A DNA stretch of 6,437 nt from Nitrososphaeraceae archaeon (GCA_025936955.1 JAICSL010000103.1:1-6437), one strand, 5' to 3'. Shown: positions 1-5,337, numbered from the stretch's first letter. Translations and numbers: made by a program. Notes: generated by a model not told the origin, from the letters alone.

Positions 1-391
1 ATGAAAGACGGTCACGTAAGAGTGAAATTTGAACATAATAAATAGATGCTTCCAATTGTCTAATCTTTTTATTATAGACATACAGCTTTTGTTGGTATTG
101 GCTTAGAAGTCTCTTTTGCTCAATAGTATCTATTTTGTTGTCGTTAAGAGCTTCATAACTTTGAATTATGGCTTCCAATATAAGATGTTTTTCAAATAAT
201 AAAGAGTCTAACTCTTCATTAGTCGCAAGTGAAGATTTTAAAAAAGTCATGTCTTTAGGAGTTTTAACGTTTCGATATCTGTTCGTAAAAAAGAGTATTA
301 AAGCTCCAACTGCTGGGCCTACAATGATAACCATTTGTGAGGTCAGTGATACAGAATTCATCATAAATTGTGTAAAGCCATTAAGATTCAT
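1..391 (-). CDS. Membrane-anchored coiled-coil protein, unknown function (partial, C-terminus beyond window)
   Basis: An open minus-strand frame starts at an ATG (391-389) and stays open for 130 codons to the window edge, so its C-terminus is missing. I do not recognise the family. Residues about 19-35 form one hydrophobic segment (core MVIIVGPAVGALILFF) followed by the basic stretch NRYR, which suggests a single membrane anchor with the short N-terminus outside and the rest in the cytoplasm. Residues about 57-130 are rich in Leu, Glu, Gln and Lys with heptad-like spacing, including EQKRLLSQYQ and RQLEAS, and look like a coiled coil. It begins 39 bases after the rpl37e stop on the same strand with no separate promoter, so it is probably the last gene of an lsm-rpl37e unit. 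No good Shine-Dalgarno sequence is visible. A plus-strand frame at 168-398 is the antisense shadow of this gene. Confidence 0.7.
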   Translation of the reverse strand, partial: MNLNGFTQFMMNSVSLTSQMVIIVGPAVGALILFFTNRYRNVKTPKDMTFLKSSLATNEELDSLLFEKHLILEAIIQSYEALNDNKIDTIEQKRLLSQYQQKLYVYNKKIRQLEASIYYVQISLLRDRLS

Positions 392-430
392 TTTATAGAA
401 ATCTTTTTGCCACAGAAAATCATCTTTACA

Positions 431-601
431 TCAAATTACTTTACGCTTTACCCAATTGTATTTTCTCAAATGTGAATCTGGAAATCCGCATTTGGAACAT
501 TCCTTTCCTCTCTTATGAAAAGAGTTATGACCACATCTCCTGCATCTAATATGCGTTCTCTTTCTTGTTAGCTTTCCCATAGAAGTAGTGCCTTTTGTCA
601 T
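431..601 (-). CDS. rpl37e: 50S ribosomal protein L37e
   Basis: This is a 56-residue protein of the large ribosomal subunit, of the archaeal/eukaryotic L37e family, and is full length for that family. It starts MTKGTTSMGKLTRKRTHIRC, close to the family's usual N-terminus. A zinc ribbon is formed by C20-x2-C23 and C35-x2-C38, and the family signatures CGFP (38-41) and RKYNW (46-50) are present. It is very basic, as expected for an rRNA-binding protein. The ATG at 601-599 is supported by a GGAGG ribosome-binding site at 615-611 on the minus strand, which overlaps the stop codon of the upstream lsm gene. The lsm-rpl37e pairing is common in archaea and suggests co-transcription and translational coupling. 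Confidence 0.96.
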   Translation of the reverse strand: MTKGTTSMGKLTRKRTHIRCRRCGHNSFHKRGKECSKCGFPDSHLRKYNWVKRKVI

Positions 602-610
602 TTTGGCTTA

Positions 611-615
611 CCTCC
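611..615 (-). promoter_or_regulatory. Shine-Dalgarno site of rpl37e overlapping the lsm stop
   Basis: On the minus strand the sequence reads TAGGAGGTAAGCCAAAATG. TAG is the lsm stop, GGAGG is complementary to the 16S 3' end, and ATG is the rpl37e start, with 9 bases between GGAGG and ATG. It is one of the strongest ribosome-binding sites in the window and fits termination-reinitiation coupling. Confidence 0.8.
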
Positions 616-842
616 TACATTGGTGGTGGAGAAATAATAACTACATTGTCTCCCCGAACGACGATTGTTCCCAAATCATTGGACTTATCATCTAATAGTT
701 CCACCGAATCTTGAAGTAACAAGTTCATATGTTGATCAAAACCATGAAGGTTACCCCTGATAACTTTTCCTCCCTTTAACTTGATGAGCACCACTTTTCC
801 AAGACTTTCATCAAGTACCTTTACTGCCATATCTACTGACAA
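615..842 (-). CDS. lsm: Sm-like (Lsm) RNA-binding protein
   Basis: This 75-residue archaeal Lsm protein should form a ring (usually a heptamer) that binds U-rich RNA and takes part in RNA processing or turnover. The Sm1 motif spans about residues 16-50, including KLKGGK and the RNA-binding loop GFDQHMN (34-40, with D36 and N40). The Sm2 motif is IVVRGDNVVII (60-70, with R63 and D65-N66). Acidic residues in the linker and a PPP tail are usual for the family. The frame opens at a TTG (842-840); an internal ATG lies at codon 5 (830-828). I keep TTG because, from memory, the N-terminal residues SVDMAVKVLDES are conserved in thaumarchaeal relatives, and a TATA-like box puts the predicted transcript start about 15 bases upstream. 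It leads a unit with rpl37e. Confidence 0.95.
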   Translation of the reverse strand: MSVDMAVKVLDESLGKVVLIKLKGGKVIRGNLHGFDQHMNLLLQDSVELLDDKSNDLGTIVVRGDNVVIISPPPM

Positions 843-875
843 AGATGATTCTACCTATAACTAAGGACAAATCAC

Positions 876-890
876 GTATATATTAAAATT
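876..890 (-). promoter_or_regulatory. Predicted TATA box for lsm-rpl37e
   Basis: The minus strand contains TTTTAATATATAC between the creatininase-family stop and lsm, preceded by a purine-rich BRE-like stretch. The usual 25-26 base spacing puts transcription start near 857, giving a leader of about 15 bases to the TTG start. Confidence 0.5.
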
Positions 891-914
891 TCATTCACAG
901 ACAAGCCAAACAGC

Positions 915-1625
915 TTAAAGATCTTTCAATTCTAGAATAGTTTGGATGAGGTTATTAACAATTTCATTTATCATCTTCTTACCGTTATCTACACTGGCAT
1001 TTCTTGGATCACCCCATACGCCGTTACCGGTCATCTTTGGAAAAGAACCGGGAAGATTTGTTATAGCTGAGTATGCAGCCTTCGATTTTGATAAAGTTCT
1101 AGAATTTGGTTTAGCTTTATTCATTCTAACTAATCTAGGATCTATAGCAAGAACAAGAGAGGTTTCACTGTTACCTGCATGATCAAATTCATTTTCCATT
1201 AAATGCCAATAGTTTATTGAAAATATGTTGACATTCTTTGGTATTTTTCCATTTACTTCCTGGGCAATATATTGTAGCACTCCTACATTTCCATGATGAC
1301 CGTTCAATAGTATGATTTTCTTTATGCCATTTTCGGCGAGTGACATACATATATCACAAATTAGATGTGACAAAGTAGAATTGCGTATGGACATGTTGAA
1401 CATTGGTCTGTGTTCATAAGAGACTCCATATGGAATTATTGGAAAGACAAAAGAAGGAATATGTTCTGCAACAAGTCCTGCAATATGTTCTGCAATTAAA
1501 GAGTCTGTAGAAACAGGAAGGTGTTCACCATGCTGTTCTAGAGATCCTATTGGGATAATAGCATAGGGTGTTTTTAGAATGGAGTCGCGAAATTCCTGGT
1601 CACTAATATTGAATACAAAAGGCAT
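915..1625 (-). CDS. Creatininase-family metal-dependent amidohydrolase (possible ArfB, FAPy deformylase)
   Basis: With the ATG start this is a 236-residue member of the creatininase/ArfB/MftE family of metal-dependent amide hydrolases. The N-terminal metal-site motif GSLEQHGEHLP (27-37, with E30 and H32) is followed by D41 in STDSLIAEH. NGHHGN occurs at 108-113 and the HAGNSETS motif, with E154, at 149-156. These are the family's expected metal-binding and active-site positions. Archaeal members include ArfB, which removes formate from the first ring-opened intermediate of riboflavin and F420 synthesis. Thaumarchaea make F420, so ArfB is plausible, but subfamily assignment is inference. The frame extends 11 codons further to a TTG at 1658, but the TATA box at 1667-1677 predicts transcription start near 1647, downstream of that TTG, so I chose the ATG at 1625. 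It lies between purU and lsm on the same strand. Confidence 0.9.
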   Translation of the reverse strand: MPFVFNISDQEFRDSILKTPYAIIPIGSLEQHGEHLPVSTDSLIAEHIAGLVAEHIPSFVFPIIPYGVSYEHRPMFNMSIRNSTLSHLICDICMSLAENGIKKIILLNGHHGNVGVLQYIAQEVNGKIPKNVNIFSINYWHLMENEFDHAGNSETSLVLAIDPRLVRMNKAKPNSRTLSKSKAAYSAITNLPGSFPKMTGNGVWGDPRNASVDNGKKMINEIVNNLIQTILELKDL

Positions 1626-1664
1626 GTTGAAAATATTTGAACAGTATGTATTTATCAAGTTTGC

Positions 1665-1678
1665 AGTTTTTTATATAG
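1665..1678 (-). promoter_or_regulatory. Predicted TATA box for the creatininase-family gene
   Basis: The minus strand reads CTATATAAAAAACT here, one of the clearest box-A matches in the window. Transcription should start near 1647, about 22 bases before the ATG at 1625. This argues against the upstream TTG start at 1658 and suggests the gene is transcribed separately from purU. Confidence 0.6.
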
Positions 1679-1739
1679 TGGGTCTTTCAATTCTACTTTC
1701 CTTAGAATAGGTAAGAGCCATCTTACTCAATCTTTCGGT

Positions 1740-2597
1740 CTATCCGTTTATATTTACTCTTCCCCAGTACACCTCAATTTTCCCTTCTAAATATAACTTT
1801 GTAGCTTCTAATAATGTAGATGCCTCCAATGCTGTCCCCTTTTTCTTGATTGTTTCAAGTGTATCTGATTGTAAAACTTTAAACGCTTCTTGACAAATTA
1901 TGGGACCTTGATCTAGGTCTTCAGTTACAAAATGTGCGGTACATCCAACAATTTTTGCTCCTCTTTCGTAGGCCTGACCATATGCATAGGCTCCAGGGAA
2001 AGCAGGTAAAAGTGAAGGGTGAATGTTTATAATTTTATGTGGATAACGCCATACAAAATTGGGCGTTAGTATTCGCATATATCTCGCAAGTATTATGAGA
2101 TCGATATTATATTTATCCATCAACTGCAAAATCCTATATTCTGCCTTGGTTTGATCCTTGAAAGTTACGGCATAAAAGGCTATACCATAATCAGCAGCAA
2201 TTGGTTGTAAGGTCGTACTGCTACCTATGATTATGGGTACATTAGCCTGGATGTCGCCTGTTCTACTGGATTCCAAAATTCTAGTAAGACACTGCTCTTC
2301 TTTGGTAACAAGAATAGCAATATTTTTCAGCCGGTTTGGTTCTTGATAATGAACCTTGATTTCCATTTGCAGTTTATTGGATAACTTTTGCAATCCTAAG
2401 CCTATTTCTTTATTATTAATACGTTGAAAAGATGCTTGAAACTGCATACCAAATAATCCATGTACAACATTTTGGTTAATTTGCTCAATGTTACCTCCAT
2501 TCCTAAAGATAAAGTTGGTAATATCAGCGACAACTCCTTTACGATCTTTTCCTACTACAGTTACTTCAATTAGAGTCTTTTTGCCATCATTAGTCAT
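1740..2597 (-). CDS. purU: Formyltetrahydrofolate deformylase PurU
   Basis: PurU hydrolyses 10-formyl-tetrahydrofolate to formate and tetrahydrofolate, balancing one-carbon folates and supplying formate for formate-dependent purine steps. The 285-residue length matches bacterial PurU (about 280). An N-terminal ACT domain (residues about 8-85, starting IEVTVVGKDRKGVVADI) is a ligand-sensing module. The C-terminal formyl-transferase/hydrolase domain spans about 91-280. Motifs include LARYMRIL (170-177), INIHPSLLPAFPGA (190-203) and AHFVTEDLDQGPI (221-233). N191, H193 and D229 correspond to the Asn-His-Asp catalytic triad of the GART/PurU fold and are intact. The start is the ATG at 2597-2595, with no clear Shine-Dalgarno sequence, fitting a short-leader mRNA. 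It is the first gene of the leftward block and diverges from the small zinc-finger gene. The ACT domain separates it from PurN. Confidence 0.95.
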   Translation of the reverse strand: MTNDGKKTLIEVTVVGKDRKGVVADITNFIFRNGGNIEQINQNVVHGLFGMQFQASFQRINNKEIGLGLQKLSNKLQMEIKVHYQEPNRLKNIAILVTKEEQCLTRILESSRTGDIQANVPIIIGSSTTLQPIAADYGIAFYAVTFKDQTKAEYRILQLMDKYNIDLIILARYMRILTPNFVWRYPHKIINIHPSLLPAFPGAYAYGQAYERGAKIVGCTAHFVTEDLDQGPIICQEAFKVLQSDTLETIKKKGTALEASTLLEATKLYLEGKIEVYWGRVNING

Positions 2598-2630
2598 AAT
2601 ATAGACAATAAGAAATGATTTACATAAATC

Positions 2631-2670
2631 TTATATCGAGAGGAGTATAACGTATATATAGTTAATTCCT
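2631..2670 (-). promoter_or_regulatory. purU promoter region with operator-like dyad
   Basis: There are two TATA-like candidates for purU: TATATATA at 2653-2660, predicting a leader of about 33 bases, and ATATAA at 2631-2636 (minus-strand reading), predicting about 10 bases. The first sits inside an imperfect inverted repeat at 2641-2670. AGGA (2641-2644) pairs with TCCT (2667-2670), and TAAC (2648-2651) with GTTA (2661-2664). A regulator bound there would block TBP access. Which box is used cannot be decided by eye. Confidence 0.4.
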
Positions 2671-2729
2671 GATAAATTTTAAAAATGAAATTATTTAAGA
2701 TTGATTTGATTACTGTATGCATGGTGATC

Positions 2730-2769
2730 AATAGAGGTTAATGCTCTGCTTTTCGGGGTTATCTCTATT
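2730..2769 (+). promoter_or_regulatory. Hairpin in the leader of the small zinc-finger gene
   Basis: AATAGAGGT (2730-2738) pairs with ATCTCTATT (2761-2769) as a 9-bp stem with one G-T pair and a 22-base loop. The stem ends 26 bases before the ATG at 2796. The octamer CTTTTCGG occurs in the loop (2749-2756) and again after the stem (2776-2783), where the following TG makes GGTG (2782-2785), a weak ribosome-binding site 10 bases from the start. A TATA-like TTATTTAA at 2691-2698 could start a transcript near 2720 that includes the hairpin. Function unknown. Confidence 0.35.
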
Positions 2770-2795
2770 GTGGCTCTTTTCGGTGTACTTATTTT

Positions 2796-2984
2796 ATGAA
2801 ACAAGAACAGAAACAGAAACAGAAACAAAAAACAAAGATAAAAAAGTATTATGATTACAATCAACCCATAGCAAAATGTATAGTATGTTATACACTTTCA
2901 GGATGGCATTGTTATAATTGTAATAATGATTTCTGTGAAATTCATTATAAGAGTCATAAACAAACTGGCCTGTGTAGGAAATAA
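2796..2984 (+). CDS. Small B-box-like zinc-finger protein
   Basis: This is a 62-residue protein with a strongly basic, low-complexity N-terminus (alternating Lys and Gln, residues 2-17) and a C-terminal zinc module. The metal ligands are spaced C28-x2-C31-x7-C39-x2-C42-x4-C47-x2-H50-x3-H54, with C60 near the end. That pattern fits B-box-type fingers that bind two zinc ions in cross-brace form, with His38 as an alternative ligand. B-boxes usually mediate protein contacts; the basic tail could bind nucleic acid, but that is inference and I assign no function. The Lys-Gln tract is encoded by a perfect hexamer repeat (CAGAAA x3, 2808-2825). The start is the only ATG in frame, with only a weak GGTG upstream. 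It appears monocistronic, divergent from purU and convergent with the tRNA gene. Confidence 0.7.
   Translation: MKQEQKQKQKQKTKIKKYYDYNQPIAKCIVCYTLSGWHCYNCNNDFCEIHYKSHKQTGLCRK
2808..2825 (+). repeat. In-frame hexanucleotide repeat (CAGAAA)3
   Basis: Three perfect copies of CAGAAA encode Gln-Lys pairs in the basic tail of the zinc-finger protein, flanked by degenerate copies (GAACAG before, AAACAA after). A six-base unit can expand or contract without breaking the frame. Confidence 0.75.
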
Positions 2985-3322
2985 TTATACGACTGTATTA
3001 CAACTTTATGATAATAAGGATCAAAACATACCAGTCAATCTCTTTGATATTATTGCAAATTTTATTCTATAGAATGATTTGAACTAAATTTGGATATTTA
3101 AAACCAGATAGGAAGAAAGAAGTGATTAGATAAAAAAAAATCCAATTACGAAAATACCTACGTCTGCCACTCGTAAGTATTACTAATAAAATTATTTTTA
3201 TAATCGTTTGTCTATCACGTTCGAATACCATTTCCTAAATTGTAACCCATAAATTTGGTTTGTCATCTCCAAAGTATTTTGTCGTTTGTAATAGTATTAT
3301 TAGATCGATATATCATGAGAAT
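2985..3322. other. Convergent AT-rich spacer, no gene seen
   Basis: These 338 bases lie between the zinc-finger gene (+) and the tRNA gene (-). I found no convincing ORF with a start signal, and no box C/D pair or other RNA gene. The only structured element is the hairpin plus A/T tract at 3132-3176, annotated separately. Confidence 0.6.
3132..3176 (-). terminator. Possible terminator for the minus-strand tRNA transcript
   Basis: On the minus strand TTACGA pairs with TCGTAA (plus-strand arms 3171-3176 and 3146-3151, loop 19 bases), followed five bases later by nine consecutive T (3140-3132). Archaeal RNA polymerase terminates at T-tracts, and this is the longest one downstream of the tRNA gene. 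It lies about 150 bases past the tRNA 3' end, so it may act on read-through only. Confidence 0.4.
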
Positions 3323-3453
3323 GCGGGAGGTGGGATTTGAACCCACGAATCCCTGAGGAACAGGGTTGTAGGATATACAGTTGCCTGACTCATTCTAAGC
3401 ATCGCACCCCGCTATTGAGACCTGCGCCGTTGGCCAGGCTTGGCGACCCCCGC
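3323..3453 (-). tRNA. tRNA-Leu (anticodon probably CAA) with an anticodon-loop intron of about 47 nt
   Basis: The minus strand folds as a class II tRNA. The acceptor GCGGGGG pairs with CTCCCGC (one G-T pair). The D-arm is GCC/GGC, the T-arm GTGGG-TTCAAAT-CCCAC, and the long variable arm TTCC-TCA-GGGA. Acceptor, D-arm and variable arm match archaeal tRNA-Leu. The 5' anticodon strand CAGGT is followed by CTCAA, giving anticodon CAA (3417-3415), which reads UUG. About 47 extra bases (near 3413-3367) lie before the 3' stem strand CCCTG, so an intron at or near 37/38 must be removed. No CCA is encoded. Oddities are a T at position 37 if splicing is at 37/38, a T31-C39 mismatch after the simplest splicing, and no obvious bulge-helix-bulge at that boundary. 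Leu is secure; anticodon and exact splice sites are less so. Confidence 0.85.
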
Positions 3454-3480
3454 AAACAGGAGTGTTCTATTATTAAGCCA

Positions 3481-3497
3481 AATTTATTTTTTATACT
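3481..3497 (-). promoter_or_regulatory. Predicted TATA box of the tRNA-Leu gene
   Basis: The minus strand reads GTATAAAAAATAAATT here. The box TATAAAAAA (3495-3487) is centred about 38 bases before the tRNA 5' end, predicting transcription start near 3465 and a 5' leader of about 12 bases to be removed by RNase P. Confidence 0.6.
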
Positions 3498-3506
3498 ATT
3501 TCACGA

Positions 3507-3560
3507 ATTCTGATATATGGAAGTTTTTTTCGTATCTCACATTCTGATATTTGGTGTTTC
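3507..3560. repeat. Imperfect tandem direct repeat, period 34 bp
   Basis: ATTCTGATAT at 3507-3516 recurs exactly at 3541-3550, and the similarity continues (ATGGAAGTTT against TTGGTGTTTC). Each copy is preceded by TCAC (3501-3504 and 3537-3540). It lies just upstream of the tRNA promoter on the opposite side from the gene. It could be a decayed tandem duplication or a pair of protein-binding sites. Confidence 0.5.
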
Positions 3561-3665
3561 TACATGTATTGATAGATAAAACAGTAACTATAATATTATA
3601 TCGATATATCTAAAGGTAGTCTAGGTCAAAAAATTATCTTATTGTATTGTATTAATATCATGTTT

Positions 3666-3708
3666 TTCTTCTATCTAACATTATATTTCAAAATATATGA
3701 AAGAAGAA
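3666..3708. repeat. Nested inverted repeat upstream of glmM
   Basis: The outer arms TTCTTCT (3666-3672) and AGAAGAA (3702-3708) are perfect complements. Inside them TATATTT (3682-3688) and AAATATA (3691-3697) form a second perfect pair around a two-base centre. The whole 43-bp element ends about 37 bases before the glmM TATA box, a position suited to a regulator site. AT-richness makes chance palindromes more likely. Confidence 0.5.
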
Positions 3709-3744
3709 TCACATCTATGATACCCAAAATCTATGTCATCCAAA

Positions 3745-3754
3745 TTATATAAAT
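3745..3754 (+). promoter_or_regulatory. Predicted TATA box of glmM
   Basis: TTATATAAAT is a close box-A match. Transcription is predicted to start near 3776, leaving a leader of about 11 bases before the ATG at 3787. That agrees with the absence of a clear Shine-Dalgarno sequence there. Confidence 0.6.
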
Positions 3755-3786
3755 AATTTAATACTCTTAGTTAAACGGCCTAGCAA

Positions 3787-5163
3787 ATGGAGAAAAATAA
3801 ACCAAAATTGTTTGGAACGAACGGCGTTCGAGGTATATTTGGAAAAGACTTAACATCCGAGCTCCTCATAGAACTTTGCTATTCTCTTGCTACTTATTTT
3901 GGAAATGGTCCAATACTGATAGGCTATGATGGGAGAAAATCAAGTCAGATTTTGTCTAGATTAGTTTGTTCTGTTCTGAATTCTGCTGGACTAGATGTGG
4001 GTAATGCTGGACTAGTCCCTACTCCTTGTCTGCAATATGCCACTAAACAGCTCGGATATAATGGAGGGATAATGATTACCGCATCACATAATCCACCAGA
4101 ATATAATGGCCTAAAAGCTATAGCAAAGGATGGAGTAGAGATTTCAAGAGATAACGAATTGTTAGTCGAAGGAATTTATAATTCAAAGGAATTCTTCAAA
4201 ATTAATGGCTTTGGTAACCTGATCGAAAACGAAACTATAATTGATTATTATATTAATGCTATATTGTCACTTGTAGATAGTGAGAAGATTAGATCTAAGA
4301 AACTTACTTTAACTATAGATGCAGGAAATGGTGCACAAGCGAATGTTGCTCCGTTATTAGCAAGAAAATTAGGATGTAAAGTAATCGTAATAAATGGGAA
4401 TATCGACGGCGATTTTCCTGGTCGTGGTCCAGAACCTACAAAGGACAATCTTCAAATGCTTTCCAATATGGTGAAATGTACCCTGTCTGATGTGGGAGTA
4501 GCTTATGACGGCGACGGTGATCGTAGCATATTCAGTGATGAAAGGGGAATAATCCACGGTGGAGACAGGATTGGAGCGTTACTCGTTAAACATTTGTTAA
4601 AGACTAAACGTATTAAAACCGATGTTGTATGTCCAGTTAATAGTTCCTTAATGATTTCCGCCTTAGCAAGAGAAGCAGGATCTAAAGTAATCTACACCAA
4701 AGTTGGTAGCGTGGAAGTCTCAAGAGAAATGGTACGACAGGGATCATTAATTGGCTTAGAAGAAAATGGTGGATTTATGTATGGAAAACTAAATCAAGTG
4801 AGAGATGGAACAATGACCACCGCCTTAATATTGGATATGTTGGCATCAAGTAATCAAACATTGTCAGAACTATTATCAACACTCCCAAAAATGATTCAGT
4901 TCAAAACCAAATTTAAATGTCCTACTCGTCAAATCGCTGAAGACATCGTAAAGGTATGCTTAAAACATGGATCTCCACTAAAAACTGAGACTTATGATGG
5001 TGCAAAAATTTGGATAGATGAAGAATCTTGGCTAATGGTAAGACCAAGCGGAACCGAACCTTTAATCAGAATGTATGCCGAATCTACTGATGAAGATTTG
5101 TTAAATTCAAAGGTAAGAGAATACTCTGAACTTATTAGAAACGAACTCGCTCGCTTGAGTTAA
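3787..5163 (+). CDS. glmM: Phosphoglucosamine mutase / phosphomannomutase (alpha-D-phosphohexomutase family)
   Basis: This complete 458-residue phosphohexomutase interconverts hexose 6- and 1-phosphates: glucosamine phosphate on the way to UDP-GlcNAc, and often mannose or glucose phosphate in archaea. It feeds protein glycosylation and cell-surface glycan synthesis. All four domains are present. The substrate-entry motif is GTNGVRG (10-16). The phosphoserine loop TASHNPPEYNG is at 98-108, with catalytic S100. The Mg2+ loop DGDGDR is at 241-246 (D241, D243, D245), the sugar-specificity loop EENGG at 325-329, and the phosphate-binding loop RPSGTEP at 419-425. The EENGG loop is the archaeal GlmM-like form, rather than the EMSGH or EQSGH of bacterial enzymes; L324 replaces the Gly often found just before it. 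The ATG follows a TATA box with a short leader. It seems to be transcribed alone. GlmM against broader PMM/PGM specificity cannot be settled from sequence. Confidence 0.93.
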   Translation: MEKNKPKLFGTNGVRGIFGKDLTSELLIELCYSLATYFGNGPILIGYDGRKSSQILSRLVCSVLNSAGLDVGNAGLVPTPCLQYATKQLGYNGGIMITASHNPPEYNGLKAIAKDGVEISRDNELLVEGIYNSKEFFKINGFGNLIENETIIDYYINAILSLVDSEKIRSKKLTLTIDAGNGAQANVAPLLARKLGCKVIVINGNIDGDFPGRGPEPTKDNLQMLSNMVKCTLSDVGVAYDGDGDRSIFSDERGIIHGGDRIGALLVKHLLKTKRIKTDVVCPVNSSLMISALAREAGSKVIYTKVGSVEVSREMVRQGSLIGLEENGGFMYGKLNQVRDGTMTTALILDMLASSNQTLSELLSTLPKMIQFKTKFKCPTRQIAEDIVKVCLKHGSPLKTETYDGAKIWIDEESWLMVRPSGTEPLIRMYAESTDEDLLNSKVREYSELIRNELARLS

Positions 5164-5337
5164 AAAAAATTGAAAAAGGATCTGAATTTCTATCAAATAA
5201 TTTTAATAAAGTTTATGAGAGGATTGTTGTTGAAGAATGAATCCTACCGCAAAATGTAACATATCCTATTTTTAATTATATTTGCATTTAAAAGAATCTG
5301 TTATTTAAAATCACTATTGATATGTTTACCCAAATCC

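Larger units (their letters stand above)
3454..3786. other. Divergent AT-rich spacer between tRNA-Leu and glmM
   Basis: There is no gene in these 333 bases. From left to right it holds the tRNA promoter (3481-3497), two imperfect direct repeats sharing ATTCTGATAT (3507-3516 and 3541-3550), a nested palindrome (3666-3708), and the glmM TATA box (3745-3754). No ORF of note was found on either strand. Confidence 0.6.

Noticed and set aside
1..45. Short plus-strand frame from the first base
   Set aside because: 15 codons including the stop, and opposite the coiled-coil gene; no support for a gene end.
168..398. 76-codon plus-strand ORF
   Set aside because: It is the antisense of the minus-strand coiled-coil gene, whose frame stays open to the window edge and has a clear membrane segment and coiled coil. 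The plus-strand product has no recognisable feature.
946..1182. 78-codon plus-strand ORF with hydrophobic start
   Set aside because: Antisense shadow within the creatininase-family gene, whose catalytic motifs confirm the minus-strand frame.
3304..3610. ATCGATATATC repeated at 3304-3314 and 3600-3610, flanking the tRNA gene
   Set aside because: It looked like possible attachment-site or target duplications, but an 11-mer repeat is expected by chance in about 800 bases this AT-rich, and no integrase or element lies between.
4248..4557. Two overlapping minus-strand ORFs
   Set aside because: Both lie inside glmM, which has all catalytic loops in the plus frame; they are shadows.
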